From a virus, in the IMG/VR virus record IMGVR_UViG_3300024344_000095, positions 1-28,960 of that record: a stretch of DNA of 28,960 bases, one strand, 5' to 3'. The notes under the pieces were generated by a model, which worked only from the letters and a program-made list of their open reading frames with translations, did no database searches and had not been told where the DNA came from. Positions 19,052 through 27,532 of this stretch are shown one piece after another. Position numbers and translations under genes: made by a program. Positions within the stretch are counted from its first letter, which is position 1; every line of letters starts with the position of its first letter.

Positions 19052-20702
19052 AGTACCTCCTCCAAAGCCTAAAAGACAATATAACTACAGTATTGCAACA
19101 AAGGCACGCATGGCGGCTCAAAAAAAGCTTCGTCAAGCTAAAAAAACTGCTGAAAATAAGGTAAAGCAGGTAAAAGCACAAAGAGATAAAGTTAGATACA
19201 TAGAATCTGGCTTAAAAAAGATAGAAGGAACTTTAACAGGTAAAAATCCTTCTGTTTTAACAGAAGATGACTTAAAAATAGCACCAAAAGCTGTAAAAGA
19301 ACAGGTAAATCAAGAAAATGTTATTTTTAAGCCAAATGAAGGCCCACAAACAGACTTTTTAGCATCTCCAGAACGTGATGTTCTATATGGAGGAGCAGCA
19401 GGCGGTGGAAAATCATATGCTCTACTAGCTGATTTACTTAGATATGCTCATTTACCCGACCATAGGGCTTTGTTAATTAGAAGAACACTCGATGAATTAA
19501 CAGAGTTGATTGACAAAAGCAAGCAATTATATCCAAAAGCATTTCCGGGAGCAGTATTTAAGGAATCTAAATCCATGTGGATATTTCCTAGTGGAGCAAC
19601 CGCTTGGTTTTCTTACTTAGATAGAGATAAAGATGTTACTAGATATCAAGGACAAGCTTTTAACTGGATAGGTATAGATGAAATAACACATTATCCTACA
19701 CCTTTTGTGTGGGAGTACTTACGTTCTCGTTTAAGAACAACCAACCAAGAAATAAAACCTTATATGAGGTGTACAGCCAACCCCGGCGGTTTAGGGGGAT
19801 GGTGGGTTAAAAAAATGTATATTGACCCTGCACCACCGCATGAAACATTTGCAGCTAGGGATATTGATTCTGGCGAAATATATAAATGGCCAGAACAACA
19901 CGAAAAAGCAGGACAACCTTTATTTCAAAGAAAGTTTATTCCTGCACGACTAACTGATAATCCTTACTTAATGCAAGATGGTCAGTATGAAGCAATGCTT
20001 CGTTCTTTACCTGATGTAGAAAGAAAAAGATTATTAGAAGGAGATTGGGAAGTTGCTGAAGGTGCGGCTTTTCCAGAGTTCTCTAGACATTTACATACTA
20101 TGGAACCATTTGAAGTTCCTATAGGATGGCAAAGATTTAGAGCGGCTGACTACGGGTATGCTTCTCCATCTTGTGTATTATGGGGTACAGTAGACTTTGA
20201 TGGTAATATTTATATTTATCGTGAGTTGTACTCAGCAGGATATACAGGTGAAGCTTTAGCTAAAATGATTTTAGAAATGGAAAGAACTGACCCTCAAATG
20301 GCTCTATCTATTTTAGATACAAGTTGTTGGAATAAAGTTGGTTTAGGCCCAAGTATAGCAGAAACAATGATACGAAATGGTGTTCGTTGGTTACCTGCTG
20401 ATAGAGACAGAATTTCTGGTAAAGTAGAAGTTCATAGAAGATTACAAATAGACCCTAGAACAGCAGAACCTAAATTAAAAATATTTAGTACTTGTACAAA
20501 TTTAATTAGAACATTAGCAAGTATACCTATATCAAAAACAAATCCAGAAGATGTAGATACAAAAGCTGATGACCACGCATATGATGCATTAAGGTATATG
20601 ATTATGACTAGGCAATCTAATCAACCTACATTAAACACAACACTAAACAGAATAAAGGATAGAGTTGCATATGAGCCTAGTGATGCAACATTTGGTTATT
20701 AG
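19044..20702 (+). CDS. Terminase large subunit
   Basis: A 552-aa packaging motor ATPase and nuclease. After a basic N-terminus, VLYGGAAGGGKSYAL contains the Walker A (G116-S124). IGIDEITHYP is Walker B with catalytic D212 and E213, and CTANPGG (243-249) is the coupling motif III. The C-terminal RNase H-like nuclease has AADYGYASP (D369), LSILDTS (D425) and DDHAYDALRY (D510, D514). It cuts concatemers and translocates DNA into the prohead through the portal. The start is GTG at 19044 (overlapping the previous stop); no strong ribosome site. Length is typical of the family. Confidence 0.93.
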   Translation: MNEVPPPKPKRQYNYSIATKARMAAQKKLRQAKKTAENKVKQVKAQRDKVRYIESGLKKIEGTLTGKNPSVLTEDDLKIAPKAVKEQVNQENVIFKPNEGPQTDFLASPERDVLYGGAAGGGKSYALLADLLRYAHLPDHRALLIRRTLDELTELIDKSKQLYPKAFPGAVFKESKSMWIFPSGATAWFSYLDRDKDVTRYQGQAFNWIGIDEITHYPTPFVWEYLRSRLRTTNQEIKPYMRCTANPGGLGGWWVKKMYIDPAPPHETFAARDIDSGEIYKWPEQHEKAGQPLFQRKFIPARLTDNPYLMQDGQYEAMLRSLPDVERKRLLEGDWEVAEGAAFPEFSRHLHTMEPFEVPIGWQRFRAADYGYASPSCVLWGTVDFDGNIYIYRELYSAGYTGEALAKMILEMERTDPQMALSILDTSCWNKVGLGPSIAETMIRNGVRWLPADRDRISGKVEVHRRLQIDPRTAEPKLKIFSTCTNLIRTLASIPISKTNPEDVDTKADDHAYDALRYMIMTRQSNQPTLNTTLNRIKDRVAYEPSDATFGY

Positions 20703-20704
20703 AT

Positions 20705-21676
20705 ATGGCAGATTTAAGTAAAGGTGATATAATTTTTGGACAAACACACCAAAAGATTAATAAATTAATTACCGACGCTTTTAATACTAGTACATTGCGT
20801 AGAGGTATAACCACTGCTACTCAAAAAGCTAGAATACAAAGTCTAGAAAGAAAGATTAGGTCTTTAATAGGTAGTAAAAAAGTTTTTAATGCTATATCAA
20901 AAGCTCAGTATTATGAATTAGAAAATTTAGCAACAGAAAGAATTGCTAGTTATAAAAACGATAGAGTAACAAAAGCTAAAAAAAAGGAAGGGTTAAAAAC
21001 AAAACCTACTATAATTAAAAAAAATCTTCCTGCTATATCTGAAAAAGCTAAAAAATTTGTAAATGTAAAACCTCAATCAACTGTAAATACTTTAATAAAT
21101 AGTTTAGGGGGTTTTATAGGAGAAAAAAAATCAACAGTAACTTCTGTAGTACCTTATGATGCAATAAAAGCACAAAGTAACAAAATTAATTTTACTTTAC
21201 GAGGATATAAATTATTTGAAAATGTAGCGTACAACGCAAAAATACATGGTGTATCAAATACTATAGAAGAATTAGATTTAGCTATTAAAGAAGGAAAAAT
21301 AGATGCTTCTGAAGCTAATAATATTAAAAAAACTATTACTAAATCAAATATAGTACATAAATTAGACCAAATAGGTACAAAAGACCAAGAAAAAATGTTT
21401 AATAAACCTGCATATCAAAAAGCTTTTAGAACATTTTTAAAAAGTAGTTATAATACCCTTACAAAAATGGGTAAAGTAGTAAGTAAAGTTGGAACTAAAG
21501 CATTTGTTCCAATTGCTATTTATGATGCAAAAAAGCAATATGACCAAATTATGGAACAAAGTAAAAAACCAATTGAACCTCTATTTTATAAATCAGGAGG
21601 TAAAGTTAAAAGAAAACCTTACGCTATGGGAGGTAAAGTCTATGGCAACTCAGTACGAAAACCAAAATTTAAATAA
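20705..21676 (+). CDS. Putative virion protein with C-terminal YAMGGKV...SVRKPKFK tail
   Basis: A 323-aa basic protein, mostly helical. KGDIIFGQTHQKINKLITDAF opens the sequence, and the C-terminus reads KPYAMGGKVYGNSVRKPKFK, a relaxed form of the YAKGGGVRKPKY tail of earlier late genes. No domain recognised. The position between large terminase and portal suggests a head-associated or internal virion protein. It starts 2 nt after the terminase stop, with no evident ribosome site. Confidence 0.55.
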   Translation: MADLSKGDIIFGQTHQKINKLITDAFNTSTLRRGITTATQKARIQSLERKIRSLIGSKKVFNAISKAQYYELENLATERIASYKNDRVTKAKKKEGLKTKPTIIKKNLPAISEKAKKFVNVKPQSTVNTLINSLGGFIGEKKSTVTSVVPYDAIKAQSNKINFTLRGYKLFENVAYNAKIHGVSNTIEELDLAIKEGKIDASEANNIKKTITKSNIVHKLDQIGTKDQEKMFNKPAYQKAFRTFLKSSYNTLTKMGKVVSKVGTKAFVPIAIYDAKKQYDQIMEQSKKPIEPLFYKSGGKVKRKPYAMGGKVYGNSVRKPKFK

Positions 21677-21685
21677 GGAGGCAAT

Positions 21686-21904
21686 ATGCCAGATAATAAC
21701 TATAACTATGGTAAAGACTATATAATGAATTCAGATAAACTAAAAGCTGATAGAGCGGATGCTCCATTAACTAGAATGAAACCGGATTTTAAAGAAGAAA
21801 TTCCAGAAGGAAATGAAAATCCAATTATTCAAGCTACACCAACAGCTAAATCTGCACCATTAGATAAATCAGTTTTAAACGCAGATAAACAAAAAGCATA
21901 CTAA
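21686..21904 (+). CDS. Small hydrophilic protein before the portal gene
   Basis: A 72-aa polar protein (MPDNNYNYGKDYIMNSDKL), rich in Asp, Lys, Ala and Pro, probably disordered. AAGGAGG lies 4 nt upstream of the ATG, the best ribosome site in the region. Small genes of this sort often precede the portal gene in such phages. Function unknown. Confidence 0.55.
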   Translation: MPDNNYNYGKDYIMNSDKLKADRADAPLTRMKPDFKEEIPEGNENPIIQATPTAKSAPLDKSVLNADKQKAY

Positions 21905-21918
21905 AATAAGGACTATTA

Positions 21919-24009
21919 ATGGTCAATGATAAGCAAGGTACAGACCAAGCTTCAACTATGGATGCGGATGAACTTCCGGGTATTATAGGACATGTAACTC
22001 GTAAATACGAGGAATCAAAATCATCTAGACAAACACATGAATCTAGATGGTTAAGAGCTTATAAAAATTATAGAGGAGTTTATGATAGTACAACTCAATT
22101 TAGAGATAGTGAAAAAAGTAAAGTTTTTATTAAAATTACTAAAACAAAAACATTAGCGGCCTATGGCCAAATAGTTGATGTTTTATTTGCTAATAAAAAA
22201 TTTCCTATAACAGTTGAGCCTACACCTGTACCAGAAGGTATAGCAGATGTTGTGCACCAAGCAGTTCCCGGCGAAGAACAATTACAATCTCCGTTTGGGT
22301 ATGATGGTGATGGTAGAGAATTACCTCCCGGTGCTACAGAAGCAACACCTAGTATGGATAAACTTGGTGGTTTAAAAGAACAATATGAAGGTGCTAATTT
22401 AATAGAAGGAGCGGCTAGATTACCTAATCAGCCACAAATATCTCCTGCTAAAAAAACAGCATTAAAAATGGAAAAGGTTATTCATGACCAATTACTAGAT
22501 AATAATGCAGTAAATACTTTACGACACTCTATTTTTGAATCAGTTTTATTAGGTACAGGAATTATTAAAGGGCCATTAAGTTATAATAAAACAGTTCATA
22601 AATGGACACAAGAAAAAGAGTATACGCCTTATGATAGACTTATACCTAAAATAGAAGCAGTATCATGTTGGGATTTTTTTCCAGACCCTGCAGCTACAAG
22701 TTTATCAGATTGTGACTATGTAATACAGCGTCATAAATTTACACGTTCACAAATGCGTGATTTAAAAAATATGCCTTTTTTTAATGAAGATGCAATTGAA
22801 GAATGTTTAGCTATGGGTGGTAATTACACTACAGAATATTATGAAGATATTATTCAAACTTATGATAAACAAAGTTATGGTGAAGGAACAACAACTGATA
22901 GATATGAAGTATTAGAATACTGGGGTATACTAGATAGACAGTTATTAGAGCAAATTGGTGCTGATATACCTAGTTCATTAGACCATTTAAATGAAATGCA
23001 AGTTAATGTATGGGTTGGTAATGCACATGTTTTACGAGTAGCAATAAATCCTTTTACTCCACAGCGAATACCTTATCAAGCTTTACCATATGAAATAAAC
23101 CCTTATCAATTATTTGGTGTAGGTGTACCAGAAAATATGGAAGATGCACAGCTTCTTATGAATGGTCATGTTAGAATGGCTATTGATAATTTAGCTTTAG
23201 CAGGTAATTTAGTTTTTGATGTTGATGAAGCATCTCTAGTACCGGGTCAAAATATGGATATATTTCCCGGAAAAATCTTTAGACGACAATCAGGTGTTAC
23301 AGGAACTGCAATTAATGGATTAAAATTTCCTAATACAGCACCAGAAAATTTACAAATGTATATGCAAGCAAGACAACTTGCAGATGAAGAAACAGGAATA
23401 CCTTCTGTTATGCACGGGCAAACAGGAGTATCAGGCACAGGTAGAACATCATCTGGTCTTTCTATGTTATTAAGTGGGGCTAACCTATCTATAAAAACAG
23501 TTATGAAAAATATAGATGATTACTTGTTAAAGCCATTAGGTGAAGCAATGTTTCAATGGAATATGCAATTTAATACAGAAAATCCAGAAATTGTGGGTGA
23601 CCTAGAAATTAAACCTAGAGGAGTGGCTAGTGTTATGCAAAAAGAAGTTAGGTCTCAACGCTTAACTTCATTACTACAAACTGTTGCTAACCCTATGTTA
23701 GCACCATTCATTAAAATACCTAATCTAATAAGAGAATTAGCTATAGCACAGGATATAGACCCTGAAACATTAGTGAATGATATGGATGATGCGGCTATAT
23801 TTGCCGAAATGTTAAAGGGATTAAATGCACAACAACAACAAGATACTGAACAAGCTCAAGGCACTGGTCAACAGTCACCAATGGGAGCACCTCAAGGAGT
23901 ACCTCTTAATGGAGCAGGAACAGACCCATCGGGCACTGGAGGTGGCAACATCGGAACAGGAAATGTTCCGCAGTCAGGGGAAAGCAATTTTACTGGGCCA
24001 ACTAATTAA
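21919..24009 (+). CDS. Portal protein
   Basis: A 696-aa protein. The N-terminal region (SRWLRAYKNYRGVY, VFIKITKTKTLAAYGQIVDVLF) matches marine podovirus-type portals. The stem and wing parts include ESVLLGTGIIKGPLS, CWDFFPDPAATSLSDCDYVIQRHKFTRSQMRDL, PYQLFGVGVPENMEDAQ and GVSGTGRTSSGLSMLLSGANLSIKTVMKNIDD. The portal forms the dodecameric ring through which DNA is packaged and ejected. The last about 60 residues are Gln-, Gly- and Pro-rich (disordered) and overlap another gene in a different frame (23825-24046). AAGGAC lies shortly upstream of the ATG. Confidence 0.88.
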   Translation: MVNDKQGTDQASTMDADELPGIIGHVTRKYEESKSSRQTHESRWLRAYKNYRGVYDSTTQFRDSEKSKVFIKITKTKTLAAYGQIVDVLFANKKFPITVEPTPVPEGIADVVHQAVPGEEQLQSPFGYDGDGRELPPGATEATPSMDKLGGLKEQYEGANLIEGAARLPNQPQISPAKKTALKMEKVIHDQLLDNNAVNTLRHSIFESVLLGTGIIKGPLSYNKTVHKWTQEKEYTPYDRLIPKIEAVSCWDFFPDPAATSLSDCDYVIQRHKFTRSQMRDLKNMPFFNEDAIEECLAMGGNYTTEYYEDIIQTYDKQSYGEGTTTDRYEVLEYWGILDRQLLEQIGADIPSSLDHLNEMQVNVWVGNAHVLRVAINPFTPQRIPYQALPYEINPYQLFGVGVPENMEDAQLLMNGHVRMAIDNLALAGNLVFDVDEASLVPGQNMDIFPGKIFRRQSGVTGTAINGLKFPNTAPENLQMYMQARQLADEETGIPSVMHGQTGVSGTGRTSSGLSMLLSGANLSIKTVMKNIDDYLLKPLGEAMFQWNMQFNTENPEIVGDLEIKPRGVASVMQKEVRSQRLTSLLQTVANPMLAPFIKIPNLIRELAIAQDIDPETLVNDMDDAAIFAEMLKGLNAQQQQDTEQAQGTGQQSPMGAPQGVPLNGAGTDPSGTGGGNIGTGNVPQSGESNFTGPTN

Positions 24010-24046
24010 ATTAAAAGACGATATTAATAAAATAAAAAAGGAATAA
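23825..24046 (+). CDS. 73-aa helical protein overprinted on the portal C-terminus
   Basis: This +1-frame gene starts inside the portal gene (185-nt overlap) with AAAGGGA 4-5 nt upstream of the ATG. It ends 1 nt before the next gene. The product reads like a true protein: KALVNSHQWEHLKEYL, a helical middle, then SEQEMFRSQGKAILLGQLIKLKDDI. A W..L..Y ... E..R.QG ... L..L..LKD pattern recurs in small proteins directly after phage portals. The overlapping part of the portal is low complexity (Q, G, P), which is what an overprinted frame tends to give. Possibly a head-assembly or chaperone-like protein; function unknown. Confidence 0.7.
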   Translation: MHNNNKILNKLKALVNSHQWEHLKEYLLMEQEQTHRALEVATSEQEMFRSQGKAILLGQLIKLKDDINKIKKE

Positions 24047-24047
24047 T

Positions 24048-26507
24048 ATGGCAGTACCAAACGCAAATGAAATAAATCAATCTTATTTTATAGACCCTAA
24101 TGAAGAGCTATATAATATAGAAGGTAAAACTGGAGAAGTTGATGTTGAGGCGTTTGCAACTGATGATACTGATGATAAAAAAAGTTCATTAAGAAGTACA
24201 GATTATATTCCCTCTGGAAGTGCTACAGTTGATTTAAGTGAAGAAGCACAAGTAAATAACTTATTACAATATGATGCTACTACAGGAGAACCTTATGTAG
24301 ATAACTTTAATGATGCAGTAAATATATATAAAGGTATAACAACTGAAATGGATTATCGTAGAAACTATGATACTAATAAATCTAAATCTCAACAAAATAA
24401 TACTGGAAGCCCAAAAAGTTTTGATAATATTAATGCAGATAATTTTTTTGAAAGAAAAGTAGGAAGTATACAAGGAACTGCTACTACTATAGCTAAAAAA
24501 ATTGGTGGTATTTATTCATTAGATAAAGGCCCAGAAGGTGCTTTTATAAGTGGAATGATGGGTAGTATAATGGGTGGAGGATTTCCATTTGCTACGGCTG
24601 CAGTATGGATGGGTTATGGGTATCAACAAGAAAAAGATAAAAATAACTTTATTAAAAAATTATCTAGTGGTGGAATAACAGAATTATTAGCTGACCCTAA
24701 CAAAGGTTATAAATATACTGGTAAAAATGATATGAACGCTTCTCAATATATGAATCATATTTTATATAATAGTTTTAATCCGGGGTATGATTTAAAAAAA
24801 TATGCTGAGATGGGAAAATCACCGCAAGAAGCATTAGCTAATTTTATGAATACAGGTATTGATAATGGTGTATTTAAACAAGAAGATATACTTAAAATGG
24901 GTTCTTCTAGACATGATATGCAACCCGGAAGTGATTCCTATATGAAAGCTTGGGCTGCAGAAAAAGCTTTAAAAGATAAAGGATGGAGTGGTCGAGGTCG
25001 TTTATGGACTGACCCCCAAGGTAATCAATGGTTAGATGGTAATTTATGGAAACCTGTAAAAACACAAACTTCTGATACTGGTGGAACTGATACTGGTGGC
25101 ACTGATACTGGTAATGGAGTATCATTTGATTCTAATCAAGGATATAATTTTACTACAAATGATAACTATAGTGCAAAAGGAAGTGGTACACAAAGTGGAC
25201 AAGCTAATCCTCATACTGAAAGTGGATTTAGTGGTGGAAATTCTAATACTGGTGGTGCTAATACTAGTTCTGTTTCTAGTTCTCCTCCTAGCGGCCCTGA
25301 TTTAACTAATAGAAAATTAGGTGGCGTAGTTCATCTACAAGAAGGTGGTACACCAGAACAAGCTATGATGGCACAAATGCAAAATCAACCAGTAGAAGAA
25401 GCAGGAAACTTAGAAATGGTTAGTGAACCAAATAAAGATATGAGTGGTGTTGCTGATGATGTTCCTAGAAAACTAGAAGAAGGTGATTTTGTAATTAATG
25501 CACCTGCTGTTGAAATGGCAGGTAGAAGTGATGTAGAACGAATGGTTACAAAAGCTATTACTGAATTACAACGTAAAGGTGTTAAACTTGATTTTGGAAC
25601 TGCAGCAGATGATGTTGATTCTATGGTAGATGCTTTAGTTAGTAATGGTGAAATGATAATACCAAAAGTTTTAGCAGAACAAATTGGTTATGATAGATTA
25701 GAAAAAATAAATAATAGAGGTAAAGAACGAGTTGAAGCAAAAGAAAAAGAAAGACAACAAATACAACAAAACCCAACACAGCCAAATCCTCAACAAGGTA
25801 TGATGGCAGTTGGTGGGCAAGTAAATTTAGATGAAAATAAAAATCAACCTATAGCCGTACCTCAAGAAAGTTTTGCAGGACAAAGTTCAGTAGGAAAAAA
25901 ATTACTTTCTCCTATGTCTCCAGAAGCACAAGATGATGAAAAAGAATTAGCCAATAGGTCACAAAGTTTTGAAGGGTTTATGAAACCCGTTAAATTAGCA
26001 CCCGGAGGAGAAGTATTAACAAGAGGAGATAGAAATAATAATCCTTTTAATTTAGAATCAAACCCTAATACTAATAGATTTTTTGGTGTTGTAGGAAATG
26101 ATATGGAAAATTTATCAAGAGATATGCCTAAAGATGGATTTTTAAAATTTGATAATTCTGATAATGGTCTACGAGCAGGTTTTAGAAATTTAATAAAAAA
26201 TTATAATGGTTTAACTGCTGAAGAAATAGGTAAAAAATATACTGTAACAAATCAAGATGTTTACATTAAAGCAATACAATCAATACTTGGTGATGGCCCT
26301 ATTGATATGACAGATTCTAATAATCTTTTAAAATTAGGAAAAATAATAATTCAAAATGAAGGTAATTCAAAAAACTATAGTGATAGTACATTATTACAAG
26401 CAATAAATAGTGCTAATATTAATAAACCAGATTCTACTGCTATGATTAATAATAAAAATACAATGATAAAATCAAATCCATCACCTTCGGGAATGATGGG
26501 TAAATAA
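24048..26507 (+). CDS. Large virion protein with C-terminal lysozyme/transglycosylase-like domain
   Basis: An 819-aa protein. Residues 1-330 are of unknown fold, with a Gly-rich hydrophobic patch near 165-190 (GAFISGMMGSIMGGGFPFAT). Residues about 340-425 are Gly/Ser/Thr-rich linker. Two related modules follow: VPRKLEEGDFVINAPAVEMAG and ALVSNGEMIIPKVLAEQIGYD, with IGYDRLEKINNRGKERV. The last about 160 residues start RGDRNNNPFNLE and include FLKFDNSDNGLRAGFRNLIK and IQNEG, resembling virion-associated peptidoglycan-hydrolase domains (RNNNPGN type). It may be an ejected protein that opens the cell wall. AAAGGA precedes the ATG. It starts 1 nt after the 73-aa gene. Confidence 0.65.
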   Translation: MAVPNANEINQSYFIDPNEELYNIEGKTGEVDVEAFATDDTDDKKSSLRSTDYIPSGSATVDLSEEAQVNNLLQYDATTGEPYVDNFNDAVNIYKGITTEMDYRRNYDTNKSKSQQNNTGSPKSFDNINADNFFERKVGSIQGTATTIAKKIGGIYSLDKGPEGAFISGMMGSIMGGGFPFATAAVWMGYGYQQEKDKNNFIKKLSSGGITELLADPNKGYKYTGKNDMNASQYMNHILYNSFNPGYDLKKYAEMGKSPQEALANFMNTGIDNGVFKQEDILKMGSSRHDMQPGSDSYMKAWAAEKALKDKGWSGRGRLWTDPQGNQWLDGNLWKPVKTQTSDTGGTDTGGTDTGNGVSFDSNQGYNFTTNDNYSAKGSGTQSGQANPHTESGFSGGNSNTGGANTSSVSSSPPSGPDLTNRKLGGVVHLQEGGTPEQAMMAQMQNQPVEEAGNLEMVSEPNKDMSGVADDVPRKLEEGDFVINAPAVEMAGRSDVERMVTKAITELQRKGVKLDFGTAADDVDSMVDALVSNGEMIIPKVLAEQIGYDRLEKINNRGKERVEAKEKERQQIQQNPTQPNPQQGMMAVGGQVNLDENKNQPIAVPQESFAGQSSVGKKLLSPMSPEAQDDEKELANRSQSFEGFMKPVKLAPGGEVLTRGDRNNNPFNLESNPNTNRFFGVVGNDMENLSRDMPKDGFLKFDNSDNGLRAGFRNLIKNYNGLTAEEIGKKYTVTNQDVYIKAIQSILGDGPIDMTDSNNLLKLGKIIIQNEGNSKNYSDSTLLQAINSANINKPDSTAMINNKNTMIKSNPSPSGMMGK
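25074..25112 (+). repeat. 15-nt tandem repeat within the virion protein linker
   Basis: GATACTGGTGGAACT (25074-25088), GATACTGGTGGCACT (25089-25103) and a partial third copy encode DTGGT units. The repeat is in a disordered Gly/Thr linker and could vary in copy number between strains. Confidence 0.75.
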
Positions 26508-26534
26508 AAGTTTCCTAACGTAAAACTTAGGATT

Positions 26535-26576
26535 AGTACAAGGCTACTTATACATTAGGTATAACCCCAATGTACT
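26535..26576 (+). promoter_or_regulatory. Nested hairpin in the leader of the scaffold-capsid genes
   Basis: AGTACA (26535-26540) pairs with TGTACT (26571-26576), enclosing TTATAC (26548-26553)/GTATAA (26559-26564) with a 5-nt ATTAG loop. It lies in the 119-nt gap before the scaffold gene, which is the longest gap in the late region, and no T-run follows. It may be an mRNA processing or stability element; a promoter is not convincing here. Confidence 0.45.
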
Positions 26577-26626
26577 CAACAACCAAAAATGGCTACTCAC
26601 AATATGTGACCCCATAGGAGGAAATA

Positions 26627-27508
26627 ATGGCTCAAGCAAAAGCTAAAGAAGCAAAAATACAAGAAAAACAAGATGTGGTTGATGAAAAGGCCCCAACAAT
26701 GTATCAAAACCCTTATCATAAGGATTTAGATAAAGAAGTTGAAGACCCTAGACAAACTGTAGAGGACACCCCAGAGGCCACTCCTCAAGAAACAGGTTTT
26801 ATTGGTAACAATGAAACTCAGCCAAACCATGATTATAAGAAAAGATATGACGACCTTAAATCGCACTACGACAGAAAGCAAAATGAAAATAAGCAGAAGT
26901 TGGAAGAGCTAGAGGCTAAAATGAGAGTTGCTGAAAAAAATAAAGCAATGGCGAGTTATACTCCGCCTAAGTCTGATGAAGACCTCGAAAAATTTAAAAA
27001 AAAATATCCAGATGTATATGATGTGGTAGAAACAATATCTCAAAAACAAGCATCAAGACAAGTAGAATCTTTACAAGAAGAAGTTAAAACACTTCGTAAA
27101 CGTGAAGAAGATTTAGTTGTACAAAGTGCTTACAGAGAATTGTTAAATGCTCATCCAGATTTTATTGAATTAAAAGATTCACCAGAATTTATAGAGTGGT
27201 TGAATACTCAACCTTCATCTATATCTGACGGTGTAACTAAAAACAGTAAAGATTCTAAATGGGCAATTCGTGTTGTTGACTTGTACAAAGCGGACAATGG
27301 ATTAAGTAAGAGCAGACCAAATTCGACTACCAGTGCAGCACAGAGCGTGACAAAGACAAAGGCCAAGTCTGTAAATGTTTCTGGCAACTCTGATAAGAAA
27401 ATTTGGAAGGCATCTGAGATTCAAAAAATGAATCCAAATGTCTATGAAAAGTTCGAGAAGGAGATTGATACTGCCTTTAAAGAAGGGCGTGTTGATACTC
27501 GAGCTTAA
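26627..27508 (+). CDS. Head scaffolding protein
   Basis: A 293-aa acidic/charged protein: a disordered N-terminus rich in Pro, Glu and Gln (KEAKIQEKQDVVDEKAPTMYQ), a long coiled coil around residues 70-110 (YDDLKSHYDRKQNENKQKLEE), a further helical region (YPDVYDVVETISQKQ, SLQEEVKTLRKR), and a basic Ser/Thr-rich C-terminal end closing with a helix (MNPNVYEKFEKEIDTAF). The composition, size and position just before the major capsid gene fit a scaffold, whose C-terminal helix would contact the coat. TAGGAGG lies 6 nt before the ATG. Confidence 0.75.
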   Translation: MAQAKAKEAKIQEKQDVVDEKAPTMYQNPYHKDLDKEVEDPRQTVEDTPEATPQETGFIGNNETQPNHDYKKRYDDLKSHYDRKQNENKQKLEELEAKMRVAEKNKAMASYTPPKSDEDLEKFKKKYPDVYDVVETISQKQASRQVESLQEEVKTLRKREEDLVVQSAYRELLNAHPDFIELKDSPEFIEWLNTQPSSISDGVTKNSKDSKWAIRVVDLYKADNGLSKSRPNSTTSAAQSVTKTKAKSVNVSGNSDKKIWKASEIQKMNPNVYEKFEKEIDTAFKEGRVDTRA

Positions 27509-27532
27509 ACTTAACCTTATAGGAGAATAATT

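Noticed and set aside
21489-21725. + strand frame overlapping the end of the 20705-21676 gene
   Set aside because: It has no ribosome site, covers the conserved tail of the real gene, and runs into the well-supported gene at 21686.
25081-25305. + strand frame of Leu/Ile/Val repeats within the large virion protein
   Set aside because: It is the shifted reading of the Gly/Thr/Ser repeat DNA; the main frame is continuous and longer.
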